A stretch of DNA of 64,000 bases from G963666705 sp963666705 (GCA_963666705.2 CAXXKO010000001.1:186001-250000); one strand, 5' to 3'. Numbered from the stretch's first letter, positions 43,816 to 52,263 are shown. Numbers and translations are program-made. Notes: generated by a model not told the origin, from the sequence alone.

Positions 43816-45048
43816 TCAGGATGGATCGTCGATGAATCCCCACGCGTCGATTTCGACGAGCAGCTCCTCACGCGCCAGACCTTTGACCACGATCCCCGTG
43901 CCGCAGGGCCAGAGCGCATCGAAGTACTGTCGAATCATCGGATAGACAGCCATGCGATGGGCGCGATCGGTCACATAGACGATGATGCGGACGACATCGC
44001 CCAGGCCGCCCCCGGCCATCTCGATGAGGGCCTTGATGTTCTCGCAGGCTTGCCGAGCCTGAGCCGCCGCGTCGCCGATACCGATCAGCTCGCCATCCAG
44101 CGTGAAAGCCGTCTGGCCCTGAATGTAGACATGGTTGCCCGCGCGGCAGCATTGGACGGCCCGGCCGGTGCTTCCCGGCATGGCCAGAGGGGCCAGGTCC
44201 TGGGTGCGAACGACCGTCTTGGAGACACGGTCATCATCGATAAAGCCCCAAGCGTCGATCTCGACGAGGAGCTCCTCGCGGGCGAGCCCGGGAACGACGA
44301 GGCCCGTGCCGCAGGGCAAGGGGTCGCCGAGATAGCTTTCGATGACTGGATAGGCCGCGAGCCGATGGGCGGAATCGGTCACATAGGTGACGACGCGAAC
44401 CAGGTCACCAAGCGATCCGCCGGCCGCCTCCATCAGGGCCTCGATGTTCTCGCAGGCCTGGCGGGCCTGGGCGGCCGGATCGCCGACGCCGACCAGCGCG
44501 CCATCGAGCGTGTACGCCGTCTGCCCCTGGATGTAGACATGATTGCCGGCCCGGTAGACTTGCGCGGCCATCCCGGCCGTGCCTGTCATGCGGGTGGGCC
44601 CGAGATGCTTGCTCCGCACCAGGCTCTTCTGGGTGTCCTCGTCGTCGATGAAGGCCCATGCGTCGATCTCGACCAGCATCTCCTCCCGGGCGAGCCCCTC
44701 GACCACGAGCCCCGTGCCACATGGCACCGGCTCCCCGAAATACTCGCGCATCACGGGATAGACGGCATCGCGAAATCCGCGGTCGGTGACATGGGTGACG
44801 ACGCGCACGATGTCGCCGAGGCTGCCTCCGGCCATCTCCATGAGTGCCTTGAGGTTGTCGCAGGCCTGTCGGGCCTGGGCGCCCGCGTCGCCGGCGCCGA
44901 CCAGCATGCCGTCGAAGGTGTGCCCGGTCTGGCCGGTGATCCACACGAAGTTGCCGGCGCGGGTGCACTGGGCCACCACGACGCCCTCGCTGCCGGGCAG
45001 CCGCAGGGGCGTGAAATCTTGCTGGAAGACGAGCTGTTTCTCGGTCAT
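43816..45048 (-). CDS. Three tandem RidA-like domains in one protein
   Basis: 410 residues made of three RidA/YjgF/UK114 domains (about 1-135, 136-272, 273-410). Each has a GNxVxIxGQT-type strand, a RQACxNxxALxEMAGG-type helix, GDxVRxxxxVTDR and a PCGTGxVVxGLAREExLVEIDAWxF ending. RidA is normally a 130-residue trimer with active sites at subunit interfaces. A chain of three domains would make an internal pseudo-trimer. The position of the catalytic Arg (Arg105 in E. coli RidA, in PARSC) is Gly in all three (PCGTG), so classic enamine deamination is doubtful. The leader has no good ribosome site: the end of a family B-type repeat lies next to the start codon. Confidence 0.85.
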   Translation of the reverse strand: MTEKQLVFQQDFTPLRLPGSEGVVVAQCTRAGNFVWITGQTGHTFDGMLVGAGDAGAQARQACDNLKALMEMAGGSLGDIVRVVTHVTDRGFRDAVYPVMREYFGEPVPCGTGLVVEGLAREEMLVEIDAWAFIDDEDTQKSLVRSKHLGPTRMTGTAGMAAQVYRAGNHVYIQGQTAYTLDGALVGVGDPAAQARQACENIEALMEAAGGSLGDLVRVVTYVTDSAHRLAAYPVIESYLGDPLPCGTGLVVPGLAREELLVEIDAWGFIDDDRVSKTVVRTQDLAPLAMPGSTGRAVQCCRAGNHVYIQGQTAFTLDGELIGIGDAAAQARQACENIKALIEMAGGGLGDVVRIIVYVTDRAHRMAVYPMIRQYFDALWPCGTGIVVKGLAREELLVEIDAWGFIDDPS

Positions 45049-45049
45049 G

Positions 45050-45065
45050 TCACCGCAGCTTGGTA
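45050..45065 (-). repeat. Family B terminal repeat fragment at the RidA leader
   Basis: The minus strand reads TACCAAGCTGCGGTGA followed at once by CATGACC, placing the outer 16 bases of the family B inverted repeat directly before the RidA start codon. The rest of the element is absent. The outer flank is CCCATTGA, the same octamer found at the inner end of the complete family B repeat. Probably a truncated or excised element that replaced the native leader. Confidence 0.6.
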
Positions 45066-45258
45066 TCAATGGGTCGCCGCGCCGACCAGCACGGTACATC
45101 CACCGGCGGGCAATTGGTAGCGCATCCCCGAAGCGTTCGGTCCCCCCGGCGCGGCGCGGCGGACCCACGCGAGGGGTTACGCGCGAAGGGTGACCTCAGG
45201 CGCGCGCGCTTCTCAAAGGACACGGATGCCGATTCTCCAAGCCAGCAAATGGATCGGC

Positions 45259-46632
45259 TCAAGGATGGCCCGTCAGACCCGGCACCGCGTCGTAATCGCC
45301 GTGGCGCTCGAAGAACCGGGCCCAGGCCGCGTCCGATGCCATGGCCGCTTCGTCGAGCAGCGCTTCCTCGCTCTCGCCGACCACTTCGCCGTCGCGGACG
45401 ACGGTGCGGCCATCCACCATCACCGTCTCCACGTCCCTGGCGTGGGCGTGGTAGACGAGGGTGCGCAACGGGTCGTTCACCGGCGTGAGGCCGTAGCGGC
45501 GCATGTCCACGATCTGGAGATCGGCGCGCTTGCCCACCTCGAGCGACCCGGTGAGGCGGTCGAGACCGAGGGCCCGGGCCGCATCGATGGTCGCAAGGCC
45601 GAGCGCCTCGGCCGCCGGCAGCACGTCCGGATCGTTCGCATCGATCCGCGCCACCGCGATGCACGAGCGGATCAGGTCGAAATAGTCGCTGAAGTAATTG
45701 TCGATGCCGAGCCCGACATTCACGCCGCGCGCCCGCAGGCCGGCGACCGGGGCGATGCTGCCGCGGAACTGGTTCATATGGGGGCAATGGGCGAGATGCG
45801 CTCCGGTGTCCGCCAGGACCTCGGCGTCGCCCTCGGCCATCTTGTTGCAGTGAACGGCGACCACGTCCGGGGCCAGGAACCCATGCTCGCGCGCGTACGC
45901 GAAGGACCCGATTCCGCGCAGGTCCCGAACCGCCCGATCCTCACCGGTCCCGATATGGATCGAGAGGCGCAGCGAAAGCCTGTCCGCGGCGTCACGGAGC
46001 CCGCGCAACAGGGCGGGCGAGGAGGTCACGGTCGCGTTCGCGGTCATCATCGCGGTGATGCGCCCCTCGGCCTTGCCGTGCCACGTTTGCGCGAAGCCGA
46101 TAGCCTGGGCGAGCTGGCGCTCGCGCACCGCCGCGTCGAAGACGGTCTCGCCCGCCGTCATGCGGTCGATATCGATGTCGAGCACCATCACGCCCATGGC
46201 CGCGCGCATCCCGACGCGCTCGATATAGGGCGCGAAGACATCGACCTCCTCCTCCATCTCAAGGATGGTCGTCGTGCCGCCGCGCAGCAACTCCGCGATC
46301 GCGAGTGAGCCGATCGCCCGGCGCTCGTCGCGTTGCATGAGGAGTGCCATGGGATTGTACAAGCGCTGGGCGGGCGCCTGGCCGATATCCTCCCCCCGCC
46401 CACGAAACACCGCGTATCCGACATGGTTGTGCGCGCTTACGAACCCGGGAAGCACCACCTTGCCGCGCCCGTCGATCACGATGTCGGGAGACGGGTTGCG
46501 CTCGGAAACCGCGTCGCTCGGACCGACATCGGCGATTTCGTTCCCGGAGATGAAAATCGCACCGGGGGTGAACGAGTTGCGCCGGGGATCGACCGTTATG
46601 ACGGTGGCATCCCTGATCAAGGCCTTCAACAT
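45259..46632 (-). CDS. Amidohydrolase (ATZ/TRZ-like, metal dependent)
   Basis: 457 residues of the amidohydrolase superfamily. The beta-sandwich N-terminus (MLKALIRDATVITVDPRRN) is followed by the HxH metal motif LPGFVSAHNHVGY, a third His in DVVAVHCNKM, HLAHCPHMN, and the final metal Asp in VGLGIDNYF. This pattern matches cytosine/guanine deaminase and chlorohydrolase-like enzymes that hydrolyse C-N or C-Cl bonds on heterocycles. The ATG at 46632 follows GGGGAGGCAG; the longer reading into the tandem repeat at 46756-46947 is not supported. Co-directional with the RidA fusion, suggesting a catabolic pair for an imine-producing N-heterocycle; that is inference. Confidence 0.87.
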   Translation of the reverse strand: MLKALIRDATVITVDPRRNSFTPGAIFISGNEIADVGPSDAVSERNPSPDIVIDGRGKVVLPGFVSAHNHVGYAVFRGRGEDIGQAPAQRLYNPMALLMQRDERRAIGSLAIAELLRGGTTTILEMEEEVDVFAPYIERVGMRAAMGVMVLDIDIDRMTAGETVFDAAVRERQLAQAIGFAQTWHGKAEGRITAMMTANATVTSSPALLRGLRDAADRLSLRLSIHIGTGEDRAVRDLRGIGSFAYAREHGFLAPDVVAVHCNKMAEGDAEVLADTGAHLAHCPHMNQFRGSIAPVAGLRARGVNVGLGIDNYFSDYFDLIRSCIAVARIDANDPDVLPAAEALGLATIDAARALGLDRLTGSLEVGKRADLQIVDMRRYGLTPVNDPLRTLVYHAHARDVETVMVDGRTVVRDGEVVGESEEALLDEAAMASDAAWARFFERHGDYDAVPGLTGHP

Positions 46633-46755
46633 TGCTGCCTCCCCATAAGAACCTTCGGTCACGAGACTCGATCCGCGCGCGCATCGCGGCGGCTGTTGGA
46701 GTACGGTAGCAGAGCATAGGTCGAACGCCGATGTTGGAGCGGGCTCATCGCCGCC

Positions 46756-46947
46756 GGGTTGTCTAATTCCGGTTCGTTGGTCAAGCCCTTCCGGACCCTT
46801 GTCTCCGCCGGGAATACGGTTGTCTGCGAAGTCTTCCCCGACGGGTCCGCCGGGTTGTCTAATTCCGGTTCGTTGGTCAAGCCCTTCCGGACCCTTGTCT
46901 CCGCCGGGAACACGGTTGTCTGCGAAGTCTTCCCCGACGGGTCCGCC
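46756..46947. repeat. 96-bp direct tandem duplication
   Basis: Two nearly identical 96-bp units (period seen between CCGCCGGGTTGTCT at about 46751 and 46847), differing at one base (AATACGG versus AACACGG). Because 96 is 3x32, frames stay open through both copies on both strands. One minus-strand frame gives 32-residue repeats FPAETRVRKGLTNEPELDNP.... I do not recognise a protein. It lies between the amidohydrolase start and the IS110 element. Confidence 0.85.
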
Positions 46948-48237
46948 GGGTCGCTTCATGATAGTGCCCTTTGGCTTCGGCCTCCCAAGGTATCAGGCGC
47001 AATCGCGAACGACTGTCCGCTTAGCAACCAAACGAACGGGATCGCCTCGGCCACCGTCTCGGCGGGGACGGGTCTTCCGCTTCTCGCGGAGCTCTCTCTT
47101 CTCCTTATCCAGCTATGCCGTGGCGCTCGCCTCCTTTTCCGGCCAGCGGAAGGCTTCGCCGGTGATCAGCATCCGGTGCAGGATCACCGCCAGCCGGCGC
47201 GCCAGCGCCACGCAGGCCTTCTTGTGGCTGGTCCGCCTCTTGATCCGGCGCGCCCAGTCCTTCAGCGGGTGGGCCCGGCGCACCACCGTCAGCAGGCTGT
47301 TGGCGGCCTCGTAGAGCAGCGCCCGCAGCATGGCGTCGCCGTGTTTCGAGATGCGCCCCGAATAGTCCATCCCACCCGACTGCCAGCGCCGCGACGTGAG
47401 CCCCACATAGGCGCCCACCGTGCGCGATTTGGCGAACCGCTCCGCTTCGCCAATGGTCGCCACATAGGCCAGCGCCGTCACCGGCCCCACCCCCGGCGTG
47501 CTCATCAGCAAACGGCAGGCCGGAGAGCCTTTCGCCCGCGCCACGACCGCCTCGTCCAGCCGCCCGATCTCGCGGCCCAGCGCCGCCGCCGCGGACAGAA
47601 GCGGCTCGATCATCACCTTCAGCTCGGGACGCCCCTCCAACGCCTCGCGGACGCGTCCGGCCAGCTTGCCCGATCCCTTGGGAAAGCGAAGGCCCAACGA
47701 CCCCAACAGGCCACGGATCGCGTTCTCCGTATCGCGCCGCTGGCGCACCAGATGACAGCGCGCCTTGAGAAGTGCCCGCGCCTCCTGCGCCGCCTCGCTC
47801 TTCACCGCCACAGGGCGGCAAAACCCCGTGCGCGCGATCTCCGCCAAGAGCTCGGCGTCGTTCGCATCCGTCTTGTTGTGCTGAAGGCGCATCACCGCGT
47901 TCGCATGGCGCGCGTCGATCACCTCGACCGAGACCCCCAGCCGGCCCAGATCCCGCGCCAGCCAGCCACTCAGCGTACCCGTCTCCAGAACGATACGGCC
48001 AGGGCACGGACAATGCTCCCGCAAAGCTGCGAACAGCGCCCCCGGATCGGTCGCAACCTTGCCGCGCGCCAATATCTTTCCCGCCACGTCCTTCACGCAA
48101 AACGCCGTCTCTTCCTTCGATACGTCAAACCCAACATACTCCGTCATGGTCACTCTCCTTGGTTTGCCCACTGGGGCGCGTCCTCGCGACCCCGAATCAT
48201 AGGCCCAGGAGAGTGACCACCGGAATTACGCTATGTA
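46948..48237 (-). mobile_element. IS110-family insertion sequence (left limit uncertain)
   Basis: Contains the DEDD transposase gene at 47113-48147 and a 90-bp leader (48148-48237) that folds through GGTCACTCTCC / GGAGAGTGACC. IS110 elements carry few or no terminal repeats and encode a guide-like bridge RNA in a non-coding end, so the leader or the 165-bp tail (46948-47112) are candidates for it. The tail end was not located: the sequence TACATAGCGTAATTCC that ends the leader is not found on the other side. Flanked on the right by TTA and the SnoaL-like gene. Confidence 0.65.
47113..48147 (-). CDS. IS110-family transposase (DEDD)
   Basis: 344 residues. The N-terminal RuvC-like DEDD domain has YVGFDVSKEETAFCV (first Asp), IVLETGTLSGWLARDL (Glu) and HNKTDANDAELLAEIAR (Asp pair). 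The C-terminal Tnp_20 domain has LLMSTPGVGPVTALAYVATI, FAKSRTVGAYVGLTSRRWQSG and ISKHGDAMLRALLYEAA with the conserved Ser. The ATG at 48147 follows AAGGAGAGTGACC, which belongs to the hairpin shared with the miniature element at 42350. After the TAG stop the same frame stays open for about 40 basic codons. Confidence 0.9.
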   Translation of the reverse strand: MTEYVGFDVSKEETAFCVKDVAGKILARGKVATDPGALFAALREHCPCPGRIVLETGTLSGWLARDLGRLGVSVEVIDARHANAVMRLQHNKTDANDAELLAEIARTGFCRPVAVKSEAAQEARALLKARCHLVRQRRDTENAIRGLLGSLGLRFPKGSGKLAGRVREALEGRPELKVMIEPLLSAAAALGREIGRLDEAVVARAKGSPACRLLMSTPGVGPVTALAYVATIGEAERFAKSRTVGAYVGLTSRRWQSGGMDYSGRISKHGDAMLRALLYEAANSLLTVVRRAHPLKDWARRIKRRTSHKKACVALARRLAVILHRMLITGEAFRWPEKEASATA

Positions 48238-48674
48238 TTATCCCCCGGCTCTCGGCTCAGATCGATCGCTTCGCCGAAATGCCAGAATTCGGCGAGCTTG
48301 CCGTCCTCGATCCGGAAGATCTCGATGCCGCCCACCTTCACCGCCTTGCCGGTGGGTGCGGCGCCGTAGAAATCGCCGGTGTGGGTGCCATACAAGCTGT
48401 AGCGAACGACCACCCTGTCGCCTTCCGCGATCAGGTCCTCGACGACCTCGCGCAGCCCCCCGAGCCCGCCCTGGTAGGTGCGGATATCGTGCCGCAGGCT
48501 TTCGATGTCCCGGACCTTGCCCCCGCCCAAGTGCCCGATGAAGTCCGGCCGCACCATCTCGTCCACGGACTCCACATTCCCGTTCGCGTTCCACCACTCC
48601 GCATAGGTCCGCCTGACCAGCGCCTTGTTGGCTTCCAATTCGTCCGACGCCGCCTCGCGCCCACCGTGACCCAT
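48231..48674 (-). CDS. SnoaL-like polyketide cyclase family protein
   Basis: 147 residues of the NTF2-like SnoaL fold: VRRTYAEWWNANGNVESVDE, MVRPDFIGHLGGG, RVVVRYSLYGTHTGDFYG and GIEIFRIEDGKLAEFWHFGE. Such proteins are small hydrolases or cyclases of varied function. The ATG at 48674 follows GGGAGGGGAG. The last codons and the TAG stop (48231-48233) are supplied by the end of the IS110 leader or miniature element, so the C-terminus was altered by insertion. Confidence 0.82.
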   Translation of the reverse strand: MGHGGREAASDELEANKALVRRTYAEWWNANGNVESVDEMVRPDFIGHLGGGKVRDIESLRHDIRTYQGGLGGLREVVEDLIAEGDRVVVRYSLYGTHTGDFYGAAPTGKAVKVGGIEIFRIEDGKLAEFWHFGEAIDLSREPGDNT

Positions 48675-48794
48675 GGCTCTCCCCTCCCGCGGCCGTATGT
48701 CGGCGATCCGCCGTCGCCACGACACACTATGCCGATTCGGCGCCGGGTTCACGCAAGCGTTCCGCCGCGAAAAGGGAGCTTGTGGCACGGCGAG

Positions 48795-48995
48795 CTGCGC
48801 GAACGCGGCGATCGCGAAGACGACGAAGGCGTACTGGCCGACGAGGGTGGACGTCCCGGCAAGATTGCCCAGCCGGTCGTCGAGGATCTTGGGCGGCGTG
48901 AAGGTCGTGCTCTGAAAAATCATGCCGCCGACGGCGGCCGAGAGACAGATGATCGCGAACAGACGCACCAGCATGGGCCGGTCGATGCCCGGCAT
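48795..48995 (-). pseudogene. MFS transporter remnant
   Basis: The 487-bp gap between the SnoaL and glyoxalase genes holds a minus-strand frame encoding two hydrophobic helices: MLVRLFAIICLSAAVGGMIF and STLVGQYAFVVFAIAAFAQL. They look like the central part of a major facilitator transporter. The frame has no proper start and loses similarity on both sides, so this is a decayed fragment. The rest of the gap (48996-49161) shows nothing recognisable. Confidence 0.5.
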
Positions 48996-49161
48996 GCGGA
49001 GCTGGGCGCTGGCGCTGGACGCGGGCTCGACCGTCGCCGATCACGAAAACGGTGCAGGCGAGCCCCGCGCGACGGATCAGGTCTCGACCGGTGAATCGTG
49101 CGCCGCTATCGAGATAAACTGTCGCCGGTATACCCGGTCGCGAGCGGGCGAGCGGCCGCCC

Positions 49162-49788
49162 CTACTCCGCCGCCATGGGGACGCCGCTGGCATTGTCCTT
49201 CATGCGGCCCACGCCCTCGCGCAGGAAGGTCTCGCGCATGGCGTGGCCGTTGCCGCCGTGGGCCACCATGGCCGCGGGCGGGGTCGGGCTCTCGACCGCG
49301 GGCCAGATGCCGGGCTGGGGGTCCGCACCCTCGGCGACGATGGCCATGGGGTCGTCGTCCTCCATCGCCGGCGGCGCGACCACCTCCATGCAGTTCCAGC
49401 TCACCTCGAGCGGGATGTTGTTGGGGTCGAAGAAATAGATCGACCAGATGATGCCGTGATCGACGGCGCCGTCCACCTTGACGCCCGCGGCCTCCAGGAT
49501 GTCCTTCATGCGGAAGAGGTCCTCCCGCGTGGCCACGGTGAAGGCCACATGGTCGAAGCCGAGCGGCAGGCGGGTGGGCGCGCCGTGGAACTTGCGCTCC
49601 ATGGGGGCGGCGCCCGCATATTCGAAGAACGCCACTTGCGTGTCGCCGCAGCGGAAGAAGTAGTGGCGGTAGCCGTCATGGCCGATGCCGGCGTGAAGCT
49701 CCATGCCGAGGAGGTCGCGGTAGAAGCGGATGGTCTTCTCCATGTCCTCGGTGATGAAGGCGAGATGGTTGATGCCCGTGATCAGCAT
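49162..49788 (-). CDS. VOC family (glyoxalase/dioxygenase-like) protein
   Basis: 208 residues. One VOC module at about 1-140: INHLAFITEDMEKTIRFYRD with the metal His, then LGFDHVAFTV, and YFFDPNNIPLEVSWN with the metal Glu. A Pro/Ala-rich C-terminal extension of about 60 residues follows. Members include glyoxalase I, extradiol dioxygenases and resistance proteins; no specific substrate can be given. The ATG at 49788 follows AGGAGAAA. 76 bp downstream of the acetolactate synthase gene on the same strand, so likely cotranscribed. Confidence 0.83.
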   Translation of the reverse strand: MLITGINHLAFITEDMEKTIRFYRDLLGMELHAGIGHDGYRHYFFRCGDTQVAFFEYAGAAPMERKFHGAPTRLPLGFDHVAFTVATREDLFRMKDILEAAGVKVDGAVDHGIIWSIYFFDPNNIPLEVSWNCMEVVAPPAMEDDDPMAIVAEGADPQPGIWPAVESPTPPAAMVAHGGNGHAMRETFLREGVGRMKDNASGVPMAAE

Positions 49789-49864
49789 GTCCTGTTTCTC
49801 CTGAGCGCGTTCGTGACGACCTTTGCGTGCCACATGGTAACGCGGGCCGGCCGCGGCAACCCGG

Positions 49865-51514
49865 TCAATGCAATCCGCGCCAATGGACGGTGTCGAAAAG
49901 CTTGGGGTTCTCGGAGTAGTCCACCGGCACGTCGATGATGGTGATGCCGTCGTGAGCCAGCCCCTCCCGGATCGCGGGCAGCAGCTCGTCGGCCGCGCCG
50001 AGCCGGAGCCCGCGGGCGCCGAACGCGTGAGCGAAGGACGGGATGTCGATCTCCCCCAGCTCGGTGCCGCTCTGGGCGCCGTATTTCATCACCTCCTGCT
50101 CGGCCACCATGTCGTAGCCGGCGGAGTTCCAGATGATGTGCACGAAGCGGCAGCCGAGGCGGTGCGCCGTCTCGAGCTCCATGGCGCTGAACAGGAAGCC
50201 GCCGTCGCCGGACATGGAGATCACCGGCTCCCCCGGGCGCACGATGTTGGCGGCGATGGCCCAGGGCAAGGCCACGCCCAGGGTCTGCTGCCCGTTGCTG
50301 AAGAGCAGCCGGCGCGGCTCGTGGATGATGTGGTTGCGCGCGACCCACATGTAGAAGGAGCCCACGTCGCAGCAAATTGTGGTCCGCGCGTCGGCCGCCT
50401 GGCGCACGTCGTGCACGATGCGCAAGGGATGGACCGGGAAGGCGCCCAGGGAGGCGCCGCGGTCGATCTCCGCCGAGAGCTCGGCGCGCAGACCCGTCAC
50501 CACGTCGGAATAGGCGATCTCGCCACAATGGCCGAGGCGCGCGGCCAGCGCGTCGAGGGTCGCATCGATGTCGCCCACCAGCTCGAGCTGGGGCGCGTAG
50601 CAGGTCCCCAGGGTCGCGGCGGCGCCATCGATGGAAAAGATGCGCTTGGTGCGCTCCGCGTTCCAGACCTCGGGATCGTATTCGATGGGATCGAACCCGA
50701 CCGTCACCACCAGGTCGGATTCGGCCAGGAGAGCATCACCCGGCTGGTTGCGGAAGAGGCCGACCCGGCCGACGAAGCAATCCACGTTGTCCAGGGAGAC
50801 CGCACCCGCGGCCTGGAAGGTGCCGACCACCGGGACCTTGCGGCGCGCGAGCAGGCCGTTGATCGCGGCGGCGATCGCGGGCGCGCTGGCCCGCATGCCG
50901 AGGAGCAGGACGGGCATCGATGCCGCCTCGATTCGGCGCGCGGCCTCGGCGACGAGCGCGTCCGCGGCGGGGCCGAGGGTGACGGGAGCGACCCGGCCGC
51001 AAGGCTCGACATCCACATCGGCGGTGCAGACGTCGGAGGGCAGGCTGACGAAGGCGGCGCCCTGGGGCGTGGCGAGGGCGGCGCGGAAGGCGTTGGCGAT
51101 GACTTCGGGAATGGTCCTCGGGTCGATGACCTCGTTCGAATAGCGCGTCGCGGCCTCGAAGAGGGCGACGTTGTTGAGGTTCTGGTGAGTCGCGTGCAGG
51201 CGCATCTTGTTGGGCGCGTTGCCGCCGATGGCGATGACGGGGTCGCCTTCCGAGGTCGCCGTCGCCAGGCCCGTGACGAGATTGGTGACCCCCGGCCCCG
51301 AGGTCACCAGGGCGACGCCGGGGCGCCCGGTCATGCGGCCGATGCCACCCGCGATGAAGGCCGCGTTCTGCTCATGCCGGCAGACGACGAGCTCGATATC
51401 TTCGGCCGCGCGCAGGGCGTCGAAGACCGCGTCTATCTTGGCACCTGGGATGCCGAAGACATGGGTGACGCCCTGCCGCCGCAGGCATTCCACCACCAGG
51501 TCAGCACCTCTCAT
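49865..51514 (-). CDS. alsS: ThDP-dependent acetolactate synthase, AlsS-like
   Basis: 549 residues with all three ThDP-enzyme domains. VVCRHEQNAAFIAGGIGRMTG carries the catalytic Glu, and VTSGPGVTNLVTGLATATSEGDP follows. The cofactor motif MSGDGGFLFSAMELETAHR...WNSAGYDMV gives the GDG...N metal site. The short length and HEQNAAF pattern resemble catabolic AlsS, which joins two pyruvates to acetolactate without a regulatory subunit, but other ThDP enzymes (oxalyl-CoA or sulfoacetaldehyde type) cannot be excluded. ATG follows AGGGGGCGG. Divergent from the AOR operon. Confidence 0.75.
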   Translation of the reverse strand: MRGADLVVECLRRQGVTHVFGIPGAKIDAVFDALRAAEDIELVVCRHEQNAAFIAGGIGRMTGRPGVALVTSGPGVTNLVTGLATATSEGDPVIAIGGNAPNKMRLHATHQNLNNVALFEAATRYSNEVIDPRTIPEVIANAFRAALATPQGAAFVSLPSDVCTADVDVEPCGRVAPVTLGPAADALVAEAARRIEAASMPVLLLGMRASAPAIAAAINGLLARRKVPVVGTFQAAGAVSLDNVDCFVGRVGLFRNQPGDALLAESDLVVTVGFDPIEYDPEVWNAERTKRIFSIDGAAATLGTCYAPQLELVGDIDATLDALAARLGHCGEIAYSDVVTGLRAELSAEIDRGASLGAFPVHPLRIVHDVRQAADARTTICCDVGSFYMWVARNHIIHEPRRLLFSNGQQTLGVALPWAIAANIVRPGEPVISMSGDGGFLFSAMELETAHRLGCRFVHIIWNSAGYDMVAEQEVMKYGAQSGTELGEIDIPSFAHAFGARGLRLGAADELLPAIREGLAHDGITIIDVPVDYSENPKLFDTVHWRGLH

Positions 51515-51542
51515 CCGCCGCCCCCTTCAGCCGTACTTAGAA

Positions 51543-51562
51543 TTGGGGCGATTATGCCCCAA
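51543..51562. promoter_or_regulatory. Palindrome in the alsS-AOR divergent promoter region
   Basis: TTGGGGC-GATTAT-GCCCCAA, a perfect 7-bp inverted repeat with a 6-bp spacer, lies 29 bp upstream of the alsS-like start within the 254-bp divergent region. It could be an operator for a dimeric regulator or a hairpin. No regulator gene is adjacent. Confidence 0.45.
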
Positions 51563-51768
51563 CAAACCGGATTGCGTAACAACGCGGTCGCCAGGCGCTC
51601 GGCCAAGGCGACGAGGATATAACCCACACCCCTTGCCGGTTGATTGGCGCGCGGCCGTTCTGATACGCTTGTTGCACCATCGGTTACCTGCCCTCATGCC
51701 CACGTAATAATACAAGCCGATGGCGGGCGGATGATGGGCCAAGCGACGCATCCTGGGAGATTGGGACA

Positions 51769-52248
51769 ATGCTCAAATCACTCCATATCGATGCTGGGAA
51801 ATGTACCGGCTGCCGCCAGTGCGAGATGGCATGCAGCTATGTGAACGAAGGCTCGTTCAACCCGGCGAAATCGCGCATCAAGGTCTTCGAGTTCCACGCC
51901 GAGGGCCGGTTCGTGCCCTATACCTGCACCCAGTGCTCGGACGCTTGGTGCGCCCAGGCATGCCCGGTGGACGCCATATCCCTGGACACCGCGACGGGCG
52001 CGCAGGTGGTGTCGAACGACCTCTGCGTCGGTTGCAAGGTCTGCACGATCGCCTGCCCCTTCGGGACCGTGAACTACGCCCAATCCACCGGCAAGGTGAT
52101 CAAGTGCGACCTCTGTGGCGGCGACCCGGCCTGCGCAACGGCCTGCCCCACGGACGCGATCACCTATATCGACGCCGACGCCACCGGCTACGACAGGATG
52201 CGGGCCTGGGCGGCCAAGTCGGACGCCGGCGCGCAAGCCGAAGCCTGA
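51769..52248 (+). CDS. Four-cluster ferredoxin-like electron transfer subunit
   Basis: 159 residues with several CxxCxxCxxxC sets: CTGCRQCEMAC, CTQCSDAWCAQACP, CVGCKVCTIACP and CDLCGGDPACATACP, enough for four [4Fe-4S] clusters as in HycB/AOR-associated subunits. It would accept electrons from the AOR encoded 15 bp downstream and pass them to another carrier. ATG preceded by TGGGAGATTGGG. The AOR gene follows immediately, so the two are an operon. Confidence 0.9.
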   Translation: MLKSLHIDAGKCTGCRQCEMACSYVNEGSFNPAKSRIKVFEFHAEGRFVPYTCTQCSDAWCAQACPVDAISLDTATGAQVVSNDLCVGCKVCTIACPFGTVNYAQSTGKVIKCDLCGGDPACATACPTDAITYIDADATGYDRMRAWAAKSDAGAQAEA

Positions 52249-52263
52249 GGGAGGGATTCAGTC

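Noticed and set aside
45049..45168. Extension of the RidA fusion by 40 residues upstream
   Set aside because: The extension reads through the family B repeat fragment and has no RidA similarity. The ATG at 45048 starts the first domain.
46759..48216. Plus-strand open frame of 485 codons across the tandem repeat and IS110
   Set aside because: It runs antisense through the IS110 transposase and has no recognised domain or ribosome site.
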